A stretch of DNA of 64,000 nt from Paenibacillus sp. XY044 (lineage in GTDB: Bacteria > Bacillota > Bacilli > Paenibacillales > Paenibacillaceae): contig NZ_NQMO01000004.1 of the NCBI RefSeq assembly GCF_002257645.1, positions 248,001 through 312,000 on the forward strand. Direction: 5' to 3'. Of this stretch, positions 32,617 to 40,779 are shown in pieces (the stretch's first letter is position 1; the number at the start of each line of letters is the position of its first letter). The notes below the pieces were generated by a model. That model worked only from the letters and a program-made list of their open reading frames with translations. It did not search any database and had not been told where the DNA came from. Position numbers and translations under genes: made by a program.

Positions 32617-33045
32617 ATGAAATCTCGCAAGGATACGCTTTATCTGGACTTGTTTCAGATTATCGGCCTGAAGTTGAAGAAAAAAGCGGATGAAAGCATT
32701 AAAGAGCTGGGATTAAACGCACAGCAAGGCAAAGTCCTTGATTATATTCATAAAAACCAAGATAAAGATATCATTCAAAGGGATTTAGCCGATCGGTTTC
32801 ATTTGCAGGGGGCCAGCATTACAAGCATGCTTCAAGGCCTCGAGAAAAAGGGATACATTGAGCGGAAAATTCCGGCCAATAATGAACGGCAGAAAAATAT
32901 CTATGTTTTGCCAAAGGCCGTTGAATTGATTGATGCCTTTCACGACTCCTTTCAGAAGGTGGAGGACGAAATCGTTCAGACTCTGACCGAAGAGGAAAAG
33001 CAAGTGTTGAAGGGATTGCTGGTCAAAATTAATGAACGCTTGTAA
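32617..33045 (+). CDS. MarR family transcriptional regulator
   Basis: Winged-helix regulator of 142 residues, normal for the family. The DNA-binding region is IIQRDLADRFHLQGASITSMLQGLEKKGYIERKIPANNERQKNIYVLP. The start follows CGAGGAGG with nine-base spacing. Divergent from the amidohydrolase; GTTAG-N4-CTAAC palindromes on both promoters identify probable binding sites, so it should repress the hydrolase and itself. The inducer is likely a substrate of the hydrolase or an aromatic compound, an inference. Confidence 0.93.
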   Translation: MKSRKDTLYLDLFQIIGLKLKKKADESIKELGLNAQQGKVLDYIHKNQDKDIIQRDLADRFHLQGASITSMLQGLEKKGYIERKIPANNERQKNIYVLPKAVELIDAFHDSFQKVEDEIVQTLTEEEKQVLKGLLVKINERL

Positions 33046-33076
33046 TCCGTTTGCGGAGAACGAAGCGGATAGCCAA

Positions 33077-33114
33077 AAAAGACGATCATCCCCTTTTACG
33101 GGTGATCGTCTTTT
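33077..33114 (+). terminator. Terminator of the MarR gene
   Basis: AAAAGACGATCA (33077-33088) pairs with TGATCGTCTTTT (33103-33114), extended by CCC/GGG. Potentially bidirectional with the convergent gene at 33131. Confidence 0.92.
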
Positions 33115-33130
33115 GGTGCTGGATGCGCGT

Positions 33131-33580
33131 TCAAAAACCGAAATCGAGGGTACTGCCAGTCTCGGCTATGGACTTGATATTGCTTAGAATCATCCACCAG
33201 AACTTCTCGGTTTTCAGATACAAAGGGTTGCTGTCGGACCATTGATCATTGATCAGGTGGAGCTTGGTGCAGGATCCCATCTTCTCCAGCCGAATCGTTA
33301 CCCGGCTCTGCATCGTCTCATGTTCGGCGAAATGGGAGGGACCGGGATGGTCGGTGTAGCTGAGTGCCCGGTATTTCTCGTATGCCAGGATTTCACCGTA
33401 AATGTGCAGCGTATTTTCCCCGTCAGGCCCAGGGCCGACGAACCGGATCGGGTCGCCGACTTGCAGACTTGATTGGATGACGCCTCCCATGAAAGCGCGG
33501 GACGATTTCTCGGGGTTAAACAGCACGTCCCAGACTTCTTCAGGGTTGGCTCCAATGTAGAAAGTGTACTCCAAATGCAT
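33131..33580 (-). CDS. SRPBCC (AHSA1-like) family protein
   Basis: Ligand-binding helix-grip protein of 149 residues. The start LEYTFYIGANPEEVWDVLFNPEKSSRAFMGGVIQSSLQVGDPIRFVG and the end MILSNIKSIAETG fit the AHSA1/SRPBCC superfamily. ATG 33580 follows AAGGAGG; the earlier frame has no site. These proteins usually pair with an ArsR regulator; here an AraC gene is divergent instead. Probable binding or stress function; no enzyme activity can be assigned. Confidence 0.88.
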   Translation of the reverse strand: MHLEYTFYIGANPEEVWDVLFNPEKSSRAFMGGVIQSSLQVGDPIRFVGPGPDGENTLHIYGEILAYEKYRALSYTDHPGPSHFAEHETMQSRVTIRLEKMGSCTKLHLINDQWSDSNPLYLKTEKFWWMILSNIKSIAETGSTLDFGF

Positions 33581-33601
33581 TTCGATTCCTCCTTGAAACA
33601 A

Positions 33602-33620
33602 GTATACTTACGTTGTATAC
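33602..33620. promoter_or_regulatory. GTATAC-N7-GTATAC inverted repeat
   Basis: GTATAC at 33602-33607 and 33615-33620, self-palindromic halves separated by seven bases, between the SRPBCC and AraC starts. A candidate operator for the AraC-type protein. Confidence 0.4.
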
Positions 33621-33681
33621 ATGTAACGTATCATGCCCTTTCTTAGGTTTCTTGTAAAAACGCGCCAATAGGGGGAATTCG

Positions 33682-34473
33682 ATGCGACATCAGGTTAACC
33701 CCAACCGAGGGATTTTGCATTTTGATCCGGCACAAACGAGCGTCAAAATTACACGTCATCTGCCTTCAGCACGGCTCCGGCATTTGATTCAGCATTACTG
33801 GTTTGTCGAATGGTACTTGGAGGATCAGCCGCCGTATACACAAGAAGTTCTGCAGCATCCCGGGGTCAACATCATTTTTGAACAAGGAAGCTCGTACGTC
33901 TGTGGAATCGAAAGCAGGAAAGCCGCCTATACCCTGCAGGGGAAGGGGCTTATTGCGGGAATTCTTTATCGGCCCGGTGCCTTTCACGGTTATATTTCAG
34001 AGTCCATGTCGGAACTGGTGGACCGCAAGATGGATATCTCCAAGTTTTTTCCGTTTGATGCGGAAACGGCAGAGAAGGGGATATTTGAATCGAACGGCCT
34101 GGAAGAGAGAGTTGACCATATCGAAAGACTGCTGTGCAGTTCCATTCCGGAGCCTGATGACAAAGTGGACGAGTTGAACACGATCATCGGCGCGATCATG
34201 GAGGATCGTACGATAACGACTGTAGATTTGTTGGAGAACCGGTTCAATGTATCCAAACGCACGCTGCAGCGCATGTTTAAGCAGTACTTAGGGGTAAGCC
34301 CCAAATGGGTCATTCAACGATACCGCATGCACGAAGCCAGCGAGGCGATTGAAAATGGGGCCGATATCGCGACGGTGGCCTTGGAGCTCGGTTATTTCGA
34401 CCAGGCTCATTTCAGCAAAGATTTTAAGGCGATCGTAGGAGCATCCCCTCATGCTTACCGGCGGGGGCACTAA
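33682..34473 (+). CDS. AraC family transcriptional regulator
   Basis: Regulator of 263 residues. The N-terminal domain (HYWFVEWYLEDQPPYTQEVLQHPGVNIIFEQG) is the DUF6597-like cupin-type sensor found in many AraC proteins. Residues about 170-260 carry two helix-turn-helix units: VDLLENRFNVSKRTLQRMFKQYLGVSPKWVIQRYRM and IATVALELGYFDQAHFSKDFKAIVGASPHAY. The ribosome site AGGGGG is modest. Divergent from the SRPBCC gene, which is the likely target along with unknown distant genes. Confidence 0.92.
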   Translation: MRHQVNPNRGILHFDPAQTSVKITRHLPSARLRHLIQHYWFVEWYLEDQPPYTQEVLQHPGVNIIFEQGSSYVCGIESRKAAYTLQGKGLIAGILYRPGAFHGYISESMSELVDRKMDISKFFPFDAETAEKGIFESNGLEERVDHIERLLCSSIPEPDDKVDELNTIIGAIMEDRTITTVDLLENRFNVSKRTLQRMFKQYLGVSPKWVIQRYRMHEASEAIENGADIATVALELGYFDQAHFSKDFKAIVGASPHAYRRGH

Positions 34474-34593
34474 GGTATGCAGCACATAAAGACCATATAA
34501 GTTCTATGGATTGGAACCCTAGCCTTGTGGTTATGCTGGAAACATCAGTCGTGACTTGCAGGAAGGCTTTCAGGCAGTGGTTTAAAAACATGT

Positions 34594-34599
34594 TATAAT
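34594..34599 (+). promoter_or_regulatory. Extended -10 promoter element of the Uma2-like gene
   Basis: TATAAT preceded by TG at the extended -10 position (TGTTATAAT). No good -35. It lies 49 bases before the start codon. Confidence 0.5.
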
Positions 34600-34647
34600 T
34601 TAAGTACGGCTAGCGGTTATCAAAAGTGAAAAGGAGGTTGAGCTTGA

Positions 34648-35217
34648 ATGTCTACTCGTGATGAGAAAAAAATGTACACCTATCAAGAATGGTTAACTTG
34701 GGATGGGACATGGGAATTAATCAATGGCAAAGCGTACAATATGTCGCCGGCTCCCACTTCCCTTCATCAGTTCATTGTTGGAGAGCTGCACTTTGCACTA
34801 AGGACCTACCTTCAAAATCGTGATTGCTATGTATTTGTCGCTCCGTTTGATGTGTTTTTTAGCGAAAGTGACCAATATATTATGCCGGATCATATTGTAC
34901 AACCTGATTTGTCCGTTGTTTGCTCGAAAGATCAAATTGTTAAAAACGGCTGCCAAGGCGCTCCAACGCTGATCGTCGAAGTATTGTCACCCTCTACTGC
35001 GTTAAAAGATTTTAACGAGAAATTTAACTTATATCAGAAATTCGGTGTCCAAGAGTACTGGATCGCTGATCCAGGAAATCGTACTGTTCACGTTTATGCG
35101 TTGCAGGATGGTTTGTACCAAGTCCGAGAGCTGTATACCGAACAGGATACCGTTAAATCCATTTTATTTAAAGATTTTGAAATATCATTGAGCAGGCTGT
35201 TCAGTCTGCAAACGTAA
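34648..35217 (+). CDS. Uma2 family endonuclease-like protein
   Basis: PD-(D/E)XK-fold protein of 189 residues, the usual length of the Uma2 family. It starts YTYQEWLTWDGTWELINGKAYNMSPAPTSLHQ. The nuclease core is QPDLSVVCSK (acidic residue), then PTLIVEVLSPST (E-x-L with the catalytic Glu) and KFNLYQKFGVQEYWIADP. A ribosome site AAAAGGAGG precedes the start. Uma2 genes are abundant in cyanobacteria and some Firmicutes without a known biological role. AT-rich relative to neighbours, monocistronic; possibly of mobile origin. Confidence 0.92.
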   Translation: MSTRDEKKMYTYQEWLTWDGTWELINGKAYNMSPAPTSLHQFIVGELHFALRTYLQNRDCYVFVAPFDVFFSESDQYIMPDHIVQPDLSVVCSKDQIVKNGCQGAPTLIVEVLSPSTALKDFNEKFNLYQKFGVQEYWIADPGNRTVHVYALQDGLYQVRELYTEQDTVKSILFKDFEISLSRLFSLQT

Positions 35218-35218
35218 A

Positions 35219-35250
35219 GCGCCGGCAAGACGTTGTCTTGACCGGCGTTT
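35219..35250 (+). terminator. Terminator, possibly bidirectional
   Basis: GCGCCGGCAAGAC (35219-35231) pairs with GTCTTGACCGGCG around a 3-base loop with one bulge, then TTTT. It lies between the convergent Uma2 and SDR genes. Confidence 0.85.
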
Positions 35251-35256
35251 TATAAG

Positions 35257-36051
35257 TTATTGCATGAATTCGGCAAAATCAGGAATGCTTGGATTCGCGA
35301 TATAATGTCCGCCTTCGACCTGGATGGTCTGCCCGGTAATGAATTTCGATTCATCCGAAGCCAGGAACAGAACAGTGTAACCGATATCGTCCGGTTCCCC
35401 ATGATACGGGAGCTTGTTGTACTTGGCGAAAATGTCCAGCACTTGCGGCGGCATATTGTTTTTAGCCGCAGGAGTAAGAATTAAGCCAGGCGCAACTGCA
35501 TTGCAGCGGATGTTAGAGGCGCCGTATTGGGCTGCGATATATCTCGTAAGATTCACGACTGCGGCTTTGGATGCACCATATGCCGAACGGATGGAATCCC
35601 CCGTAAAACCTGCCATGGATGCCGTATTGATGATGGATCCGCCGCCTGCCTCGATCATATGGGGGATAGCGAACCGGCTGCCGAGCAGCACGCTTTTCAG
35701 ATTGACGTTCATGAGCCGATCCCACTCCAAAAGATCCATGTTCACGACATCCAAATCCTTCTGAAGATTCGTTAAGCCTACGTTATTAAACAGCACCGTA
35801 ATCGTGCCGTACTGCTTGACGGTAAACTCGACAGCTTCCCTGATCGAGCTCTCGTCGCCTGCATCGAGGAACAGGCCGTATGCTTCTCCGCCTCGCGCGT
35901 TAATCTCAGCGGCTGCCTGCTGCGCTCCTTCTACATTGAAATCCGCAATCACGACTTTAGCTCCCTCTTTAGCCAACAGCATTGCAGAGGAGAGCCCAAT
36001 TCCCGAGGCTCCACCCGTAACAAGGGCGACCTTTCCATTTACTCTTGCCAT
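35257..36051 (-). CDS. SDR family oxidoreductase
   Basis: Classical SDR of 264 residues. It carries TGGASGIG (12-19), D in VVIADFN (which favours NAD over NADP), NNVG, and catalytic Y158/K162 in SAYGASKAA. The C-terminal FITGQTIQVEGGHYIANPS is the usual closing strand. Start ATG 36051 follows AAGGTGGGTG; the frame extends 12 codons upstream without a site. Probably a cyclic-alcohol or sugar-alcohol dehydrogenase of the FabG-like group, but no substrate is certain. A hairpin repeat element separates it from the two-component system. Confidence 0.92.
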   Translation of the reverse strand: MARVNGKVALVTGGASGIGLSSAMLLAKEGAKVVIADFNVEGAQQAAAEINARGGEAYGLFLDAGDESSIREAVEFTVKQYGTITVLFNNVGLTNLQKDLDVVNMDLLEWDRLMNVNLKSVLLGSRFAIPHMIEAGGGSIINTASMAGFTGDSIRSAYGASKAAVVNLTRYIAAQYGASNIRCNAVAPGLILTPAAKNNMPPQVLDIFAKYNKLPYHGEPDDIGYTVLFLASDESKFITGQTIQVEGGHYIANPSIPDFAEFMQ

Positions 36052-36140
36052 GTTAAATAAACACCCACCTTTTTTTATTAAGATCATTAATATTTAGACA
36101 TCTAAATAATAGCAAAGATTTTTGGGGCAAACAAGTTAAC

Positions 36141-36246
36141 GCAGGCATGGGGAGGGCATCCAAATACAAAAGGCTAATCTCAAAGAGCGCCTTCCGCGCT
36201 ATAAGATTAACCTTTTAAAAGAAATAAGAAAGGATTGGCTTCAGAA
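36141..36246. repeat. Dispersed hairpin repeat, copy 1 (106 bases)
   Basis: Aligns without gaps to 41668-41773 with about 77% identity by hand count. Core hairpin: AAAAGGCTAATCT (36168-36180) and AGATTAACCTTTT (36204-36216) with an inner GAGCGC stem. It lies downstream of the response regulator and may end that operon on the minus strand. Confidence 0.75.
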
Positions 36247-36285
36247 CCCTTCAGACCCTGTCGGATCTGGTAACGTGAACCAACG

Positions 36286-36891
36286 TTAATTCAAAATCCA
36301 GCCTTTGCTCAGGGCAATGGCAACGGCGTCGATTCGATTTTTCGCTTCGAGCTTCTGCAGGATCTCCGAAATGTAGTTACGGATCGTACCTGGCGACAAA
36401 TACAGCAGCTTGCTGATTTCGCTCACGGAGTAACCGTCCTTTAGGTAAGACAGAAGTTCCGATTCCCGCTCTGTTAGCGGGTTCATTTCCTTGCTCATGG
36501 CAAAGGTGAGGTGGGGACTGAATACACGGGTGCCTTGGTGGATTTTGCGCAAGGATACCGCAAGCTCCGAGACCGGAGCATCTTTCAGCAAATAGCCCAT
36601 CGCGCCGGCTTGGACCGCACGCTGGTAATATCCGATCTTCGCAAAGGTCGTCACGATTGCGACGCGGCATGCGCTGCCCTCAGCCTTGAGCGCTTCAGCG
36701 ACATCAAGTCCGCTTAGTGACGGCATTTCAATATCCAGTACAGCAATGTCCGGCGACTGCTTCCGGATCAGCTCCAAAGCCTGCTCGCCGGTATCCGCTT
36801 CCCCGACGATTTCGATGTCCGGCTCCATGCCGAGCAGCCGGCTGATAGCGCCTCTTAACATCCCTTGATCTTCTGCAATGACGATCTTCAT
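36286..36891 (-). CDS. LuxR/NarL-type response regulator (DesR-like)
   Basis: Response regulator of 201 residues. Receiver: acidic pocket E7-D8, phosphorylation site D53 in VLDIEMP, and the conserved K in YLLKDAP. Output: LuxR-type helix-turn-helix, LTERESELLSYLKDGYSVSEISKLLYLSPGTIRNYISEILQKLEAKNR. The closest type is DesR, which controls membrane fluidity genes in bacilli. It follows the kinase gene by 18 bases, a typical pair. No desaturase gene is nearby, so the regulon is not evident. Confidence 0.95.
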   Translation of the reverse strand: MKIVIAEDQGMLRGAISRLLGMEPDIEIVGEADTGEQALELIRKQSPDIAVLDIEMPSLSGLDVAEALKAEGSACRVAIVTTFAKIGYYQRAVQAGAMGYLLKDAPVSELAVSLRKIHQGTRVFSPHLTFAMSKEMNPLTERESELLSYLKDGYSVSEISKLLYLSPGTIRNYISEILQKLEAKNRIDAVAIALSKGWILN

Positions 36892-36909
36892 CCGTCTTCC
36901 TCCTTGGTC

Positions 36910-37989
36910 TTACATTCGGTGATGAGGTATGGCTATCGTCACTTTCGTTCGATTCTCCTGATCCGTATTCAGCTCCAGTGTTCCTTGGATTAACGATAAT
37001 CTCTCTTTCATCCCTAACAACCCCGCTCCATATTGACGCGCCTGCAGAGGCCCTTTGGTGATGCCGATCCCGTTATCGCACACGAGCAGTACATACTGCT
37101 CCTTGTCTTCAAGGATTTGAATGGAACATTTCCCGGCCCCGCTGTGCTTGACGACATTAGTTATACATTCCCGCAGGCACATGCCAAGAATATTCCGTTC
37201 GATGGGCATCATCCTGTCCGCGTCCATCCGCATGGACGTTTCGGCTTCAATGCCGGCTGTCACCAGCATTTGCTCGGCCCGGCGAAGCTCCTCCCGGATA
37301 TCGATGGACTGCATATCATTGACCAGTTCCCGGATCTGCAGCAGAGTCATTCTGGATATACGCTGGACATCTCGGACTTCCATCACGGCCTGATCGGGGC
37401 TGGGCTCGATTAACCGCTCCGCCAGCTCGCTCTTAACGGTAATCATGGACAACGTCTGGCCCAGCGTATCATGCAAATCTCTGGCGATTCGCTCCCGCTC
37501 CCCGATCTTAATGATTTCAGCGTGGGCTTCAGAAAGCTTTGCGTGTACTTCGCAAGAGACATGGTACATTTTGGCCACATAGGGTACGGCAATGAATGCG
37601 ATGGAGATGGGGAGCCATTCGAACCTCAGAGGTTCGGTTGCCAGGTAGGCGGACAGGGTAACCGCTGCGGCAAAACAGCCGATCATCGAACCGACCATCC
37701 AGGAAATGCGGCGATACGAAGCAAGCTGCGACATCGTAATGGCCGGGTAAAAACCGAAGCACATATGCCAAGGGGTATGAAGGAAGATGAAGAATGATAC
37801 GATAACCAGTTGAATAACGATTTTCATTTCCCGGTGCTTTGGCCAAAGCATGCCCCTCCAATAAAAGAAGGCAAGCAGCAAAAACAGACCTATATCAAGC
37901 CATGCCTGTGGAAACGGTGTGAAAAATAAGTAGACTGCCGGTAGAAACAATGGCGCGAAGGTCAGCCATTTCGTTGCCATACGATTCAT
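36910..37989 (-). CDS. Sensor histidine kinase, DesK-like (HisKA_3)
   Basis: Membrane kinase of 359 residues. The first 130 residues hold four to five membrane helices (WLTFAPLFLPAVYLFF, WLDIGLFLLLAFFYW, VIQLVIVSFFIFLHT, SMIGCFAAAVTLSAYLA, AFIAVPYV). The H-box ERERIARDLHDTLGQ gives phosphorylated H173, followed by an HATPase domain with CLRECITNVVKHSGA (N-box) and VCDNGIG plus GLLGMKERL (G-boxes). This is DesK/LiaS-like topology without an extracellular sensor domain, so it probably senses a membrane or lipid state. Paired with the regulator at 36286. Confidence 0.93.
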   Translation of the reverse strand: MNRMATKWLTFAPLFLPAVYLFFTPFPQAWLDIGLFLLLAFFYWRGMLWPKHREMKIVIQLVIVSFFIFLHTPWHMCFGFYPAITMSQLASYRRISWMVGSMIGCFAAAVTLSAYLATEPLRFEWLPISIAFIAVPYVAKMYHVSCEVHAKLSEAHAEIIKIGERERIARDLHDTLGQTLSMITVKSELAERLIEPSPDQAVMEVRDVQRISRMTLLQIRELVNDMQSIDIREELRRAEQMLVTAGIEAETSMRMDADRMMPIERNILGMCLRECITNVVKHSGAGKCSIQILEDKEQYVLLVCDNGIGITKGPLQARQYGAGLLGMKERLSLIQGTLELNTDQENRTKVTIAIPHHRM

Positions 37990-38007
37990 ATCACATTCCC
38001 GCCGTTT

Positions 38008-38385
38008 TTAATTAGGATAGCGTCTCTTACGGATCCAAACCGGGACCCACGCAATCGACAGTGCGGCTACCAATGCATGCAGCGTATTCGCCACGCCTGC
38101 AATATCGGGTTCAGGTGGGTAAGCCCAGTCAAATAGCGACAGCAGAAGTGCCGCTCCGACGGTTATCATACCATAATAAATTCTAGGTCTGGTAGTTGTA
38201 TGCAGAAGCTTATTATAAATCGCCGCTCCTATGATGTTGACTGCCACCGACATTACCATAATGGAAACGGGGTTCAACAGGGCAAAGCGGAGATCCAGAA
38301 CGGCGCACAAGATATAGTACAACATCGAACACGCTACCCCTGTGACAATTCCTACGCCCAAGCCCACCTTTAAAATACTTTTCAT
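38008..38385 (-). CDS. Small four-helix membrane protein (DUF6069-like)
   Basis: Protein of 125 residues with about four membrane helices (VGLGVGIVTGVACSMLYYILC, PVSIMVMSVAVNIIGAAIYN, YYGMITVGAALLLSLFDWA, LHALVAALSIAWVPVWI). Start ATG 38385 follows CAGGTGAAGAA; the frame extends upstream without a site. It resembles the DUF6069 group in length and layout, not verified. It lies 18 bases upstream of the DesK-like kinase on the same strand, so kinase, regulator and this protein are likely one operon; it may modulate sensing. Confidence 0.78.
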   Translation of the reverse strand: MKSILKVGLGVGIVTGVACSMLYYILCAVLDLRFALLNPVSIMVMSVAVNIIGAAIYNKLLHTTTRPRIYYGMITVGAALLLSLFDWAYPPEPDIAGVANTLHALVAALSIAWVPVWIRKRRYPN

Positions 38386-38456
38386 TTCTTCACCTGCTTT
38401 CCTTTGATCACACTCCCATCGTATCATCGGAATTTTTTGCCATGTAGTTATAAATG

Positions 38457-39332
38457 TCATCTCTTTGTTCTGATGGCGTCCATTAATAATAACGTCGCTT
38501 TGCCCAAAACATGTTGATCTTTATAAGCGATCCCTAGTGGAACGGTAGGATGGATGTCGGCGAAGGGACGGATGACCAAGGAGCCCTCCATTTCCAGACC
38601 GCTGTACATCGGAACGATCCCGACACTGGATGCTCCTTTAAGCATTTGCTGAATGACAAAAAAACTGCCTACCTCCATGCAAGAAAAAGGATGGGGCTCC
38701 GTTTGGCGGACCGTCCTCTCCCACAGCTTCCGATAGATACAAGTCGGTTCCTTGACCAGAACCGTCAGCCCCGCCAGGTCGCTTACTGCAATGTCATCCC
38801 GCTTGGCGAGCGGATGGTCCGCACGCATCATGACCCCCAAATGATCCTCGAACAGCGGTTCAAAATCCAGCATGAGGTTTGCGGGTGGAGCCGAGCATAT
38901 GCCGAAGTCCAATTCGCCGGACCGAACCCTCTCCGCGATCGATTGGCTGCCGCTCACTTCCATACTTAACTGCACTTTCGGATGCAGCCTGCAGAAGTCG
39001 GCGACGACCGGCGCTAACCTTTGGCTTGCGATGGGCTCGATCGCGGCAAAACGAACGGTCCCGCCTTCTCCCATAGCGATTTCGGAGACGGTCTGCCTTA
39101 TGGATTGAACGGATTTCAACAAAGCCGCGGCCTCCTGATGGAGCCATCGGCCTGCCTCGGTGACGATCACTCGTTTGCCATCCCGAACAAATAAAGAAAC
39201 ACCCAGATCGGCTTCAAGGCGCTGGATCTGAAGAGTTACCGTCGAGGGAGCATATTGAAGTTCCTCGGCAGCCTTCTGGAAGTGGCCGAGACGTACGCAG
39301 GCTTCGAACGTTTTTAAGGCTCGCAAATCCAT
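38457..39332 (-). CDS. LysR family transcriptional regulator
   Basis: LTTR of 291 residues. N-terminal helix-turn-helix: MDLRALKTFEACVRLGHFQKAAEELQYAPSTVTLQIQRLEADLGVSLF. The C-terminal periplasmic-binding-like domain includes VRFAAIEPIASQRLAPVVADF and SGELDFGICSAPP. Start ATG 39332 follows AAGGAGG. It is divergent from the MFS gene at 39446, the classic arrangement for LysR control of a neighbouring transporter. Confidence 0.94.
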   Translation of the reverse strand: MDLRALKTFEACVRLGHFQKAAEELQYAPSTVTLQIQRLEADLGVSLFVRDGKRVIVTEAGRWLHQEAAALLKSVQSIRQTVSEIAMGEGGTVRFAAIEPIASQRLAPVVADFCRLHPKVQLSMEVSGSQSIAERVRSGELDFGICSAPPANLMLDFEPLFEDHLGVMMRADHPLAKRDDIAVSDLAGLTVLVKEPTCIYRKLWERTVRQTEPHPFSCMEVGSFFVIQQMLKGASSVGIVPMYSGLEMEGSLVIRPFADIHPTVPLGIAYKDQHVLGKATLLLMDAIRTKR

Positions 39333-39445
39333 ATTTATCCTCCTTGGTTTAATAAAATTAAATGATTCATTCATATAATTCAATTTTACAAAATAATGAT
39401 GCTATTTTAAACTGGTCTCAACAAATCAATTGGAAGGAAAAGCGA

Positions 39446-40687
39446 ATGATGAGCCATAAATCGGCATGGAACCGGATCACCTTGTGGGCATCGCTGTTAT
39501 TTGTCGTGATCCTCGGTTTTTCCCGGCTCTCTTACGGCATGTTTCTGCCGGGAATCCAGCGGGAACTCGGGGGAAGCTACAGTCAACTGGGTATCTTGGG
39601 GACGGTCAACTTTATCGGTTATTTGGCGGGGACCTTGTGCCTGCCTCCCTTGATCTCACGGTTTCCGGACCGCAAGCATGCCATCAATCGAACGACGTGT
39701 TTTTTGCTTGGGTTTGCTATGATCGGCTCGGCATTTAGCGATCATTACACCCCACTCGGTCTATGGCGTTTCGCCATAGGATTTCTATCGGCCATCGCCA
39801 CGGTGCTCGTTTTGTCCATTGCGATGGACGCCGTTCGACCGGCTGAGCAGGGGGTGGCTTCTGGCCTGATTTGGCTGGGCGGTTCTGCAGGCATTCTAGT
39901 GACGGGATTATCCGCTCCGCTTACGATCGACCCGTCCTACTTGCAGGGATGGCGGTACGCTTGGGCAGCTATGGGCGCATTCGGCATCGCGGCGGCGTTC
40001 GGTTTCACGGTTGTCACCAACAAGCGGAGATTGGGAAAGTTATCTTCACAGGCGGATATGAAAACGCCGGATCAAGAACGTGTCAACGTATACCGGCTTC
40101 TATTTAGCCCCGAAAAGCTCTTGTTCTTAATCGGTTCTTATTTTTTCTTTGGCGCGGGATACATTATTTACTTCACGTATTTGATTCCTTATCTGGTAAG
40201 CAAGGGCATACCGTCCCTCTATGCCGGGCTGATCTGGTCCGGCATCGGCTTAGCGGGCTTATTTAACGGATGGATCGGCGGCAGGGCCATCGACCGGTGG
40301 CCGAGCGGGTTTACGCTGGCGGCAGGGGTGTCTTTGGGAACCATAGGCGTACTTGGCGTAACAACCGGCGATCTGTTTTTAACTGCACTGGGTGCGGTGA
40401 CGATCGGACTTGTTTCTTTTATAACCCCGCCGCTGATGACGACTTCGCTGCTTCGGCGCCACGTTCCTCAGCACGCCTATGCGGCCTGTCTCAGCATCGC
40501 CACTGCCTTTTTTGCGGCTGGACAGATTATAGGGCCTATCGTCGGCGGGGTAGGAGTGCAGCAGTACGGTTTGCAATTCGGCGTAGCGTCGAGCGCGATT
40601 TTTATGGGAATATCCGCGGGGTTGGCTGCACTATACGGACGAAAACAACGGAAACCGAAGACGCGTGACCTGCATCTCGGCGCCTGA
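39446..40687 (+). CDS. MFS transporter, YbfB/YjiJ family
   Basis: Twelve-helix transporter of 413 residues. GFSRLSYGMFLPGIQRELGGSYSQLGILGTVNFIGYLAGTL is the hallmark of the YbfB/YjiJ group; PDRKHAINRTTCFLLGF supplies the helix 2-3 loop. Start ATG 39446 (ATG also at 39449), seven bases after GGAAGGA; the frame opens 84 bases earlier in the promoter region. Divergent LysR regulator next door. The alpha/beta hydrolase gene follows after 92 bases, suggesting the transported compound may be its substrate. Confidence 0.92.
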   Translation: MMSHKSAWNRITLWASLLFVVILGFSRLSYGMFLPGIQRELGGSYSQLGILGTVNFIGYLAGTLCLPPLISRFPDRKHAINRTTCFLLGFAMIGSAFSDHYTPLGLWRFAIGFLSAIATVLVLSIAMDAVRPAEQGVASGLIWLGGSAGILVTGLSAPLTIDPSYLQGWRYAWAAMGAFGIAAAFGFTVVTNKRRLGKLSSQADMKTPDQERVNVYRLLFSPEKLLFLIGSYFFFGAGYIIYFTYLIPYLVSKGIPSLYAGLIWSGIGLAGLFNGWIGGRAIDRWPSGFTLAAGVSLGTIGVLGVTTGDLFLTALGAVTIGLVSFITPPLMTTSLLRRHVPQHAYAACLSIATAFFAAGQIIGPIVGGVGVQQYGLQFGVASSAIFMGISAGLAALYGRKQRKPKTRDLHLGA

Positions 40688-40779
40688 ATCAACATGGTGA
40701 AGAATGACGCGACCTGATGTATTAGAGGTTTGAAGAGATTCGGGAAAAGCTTTTTTATGATAAGGGGAGGAATCATACG

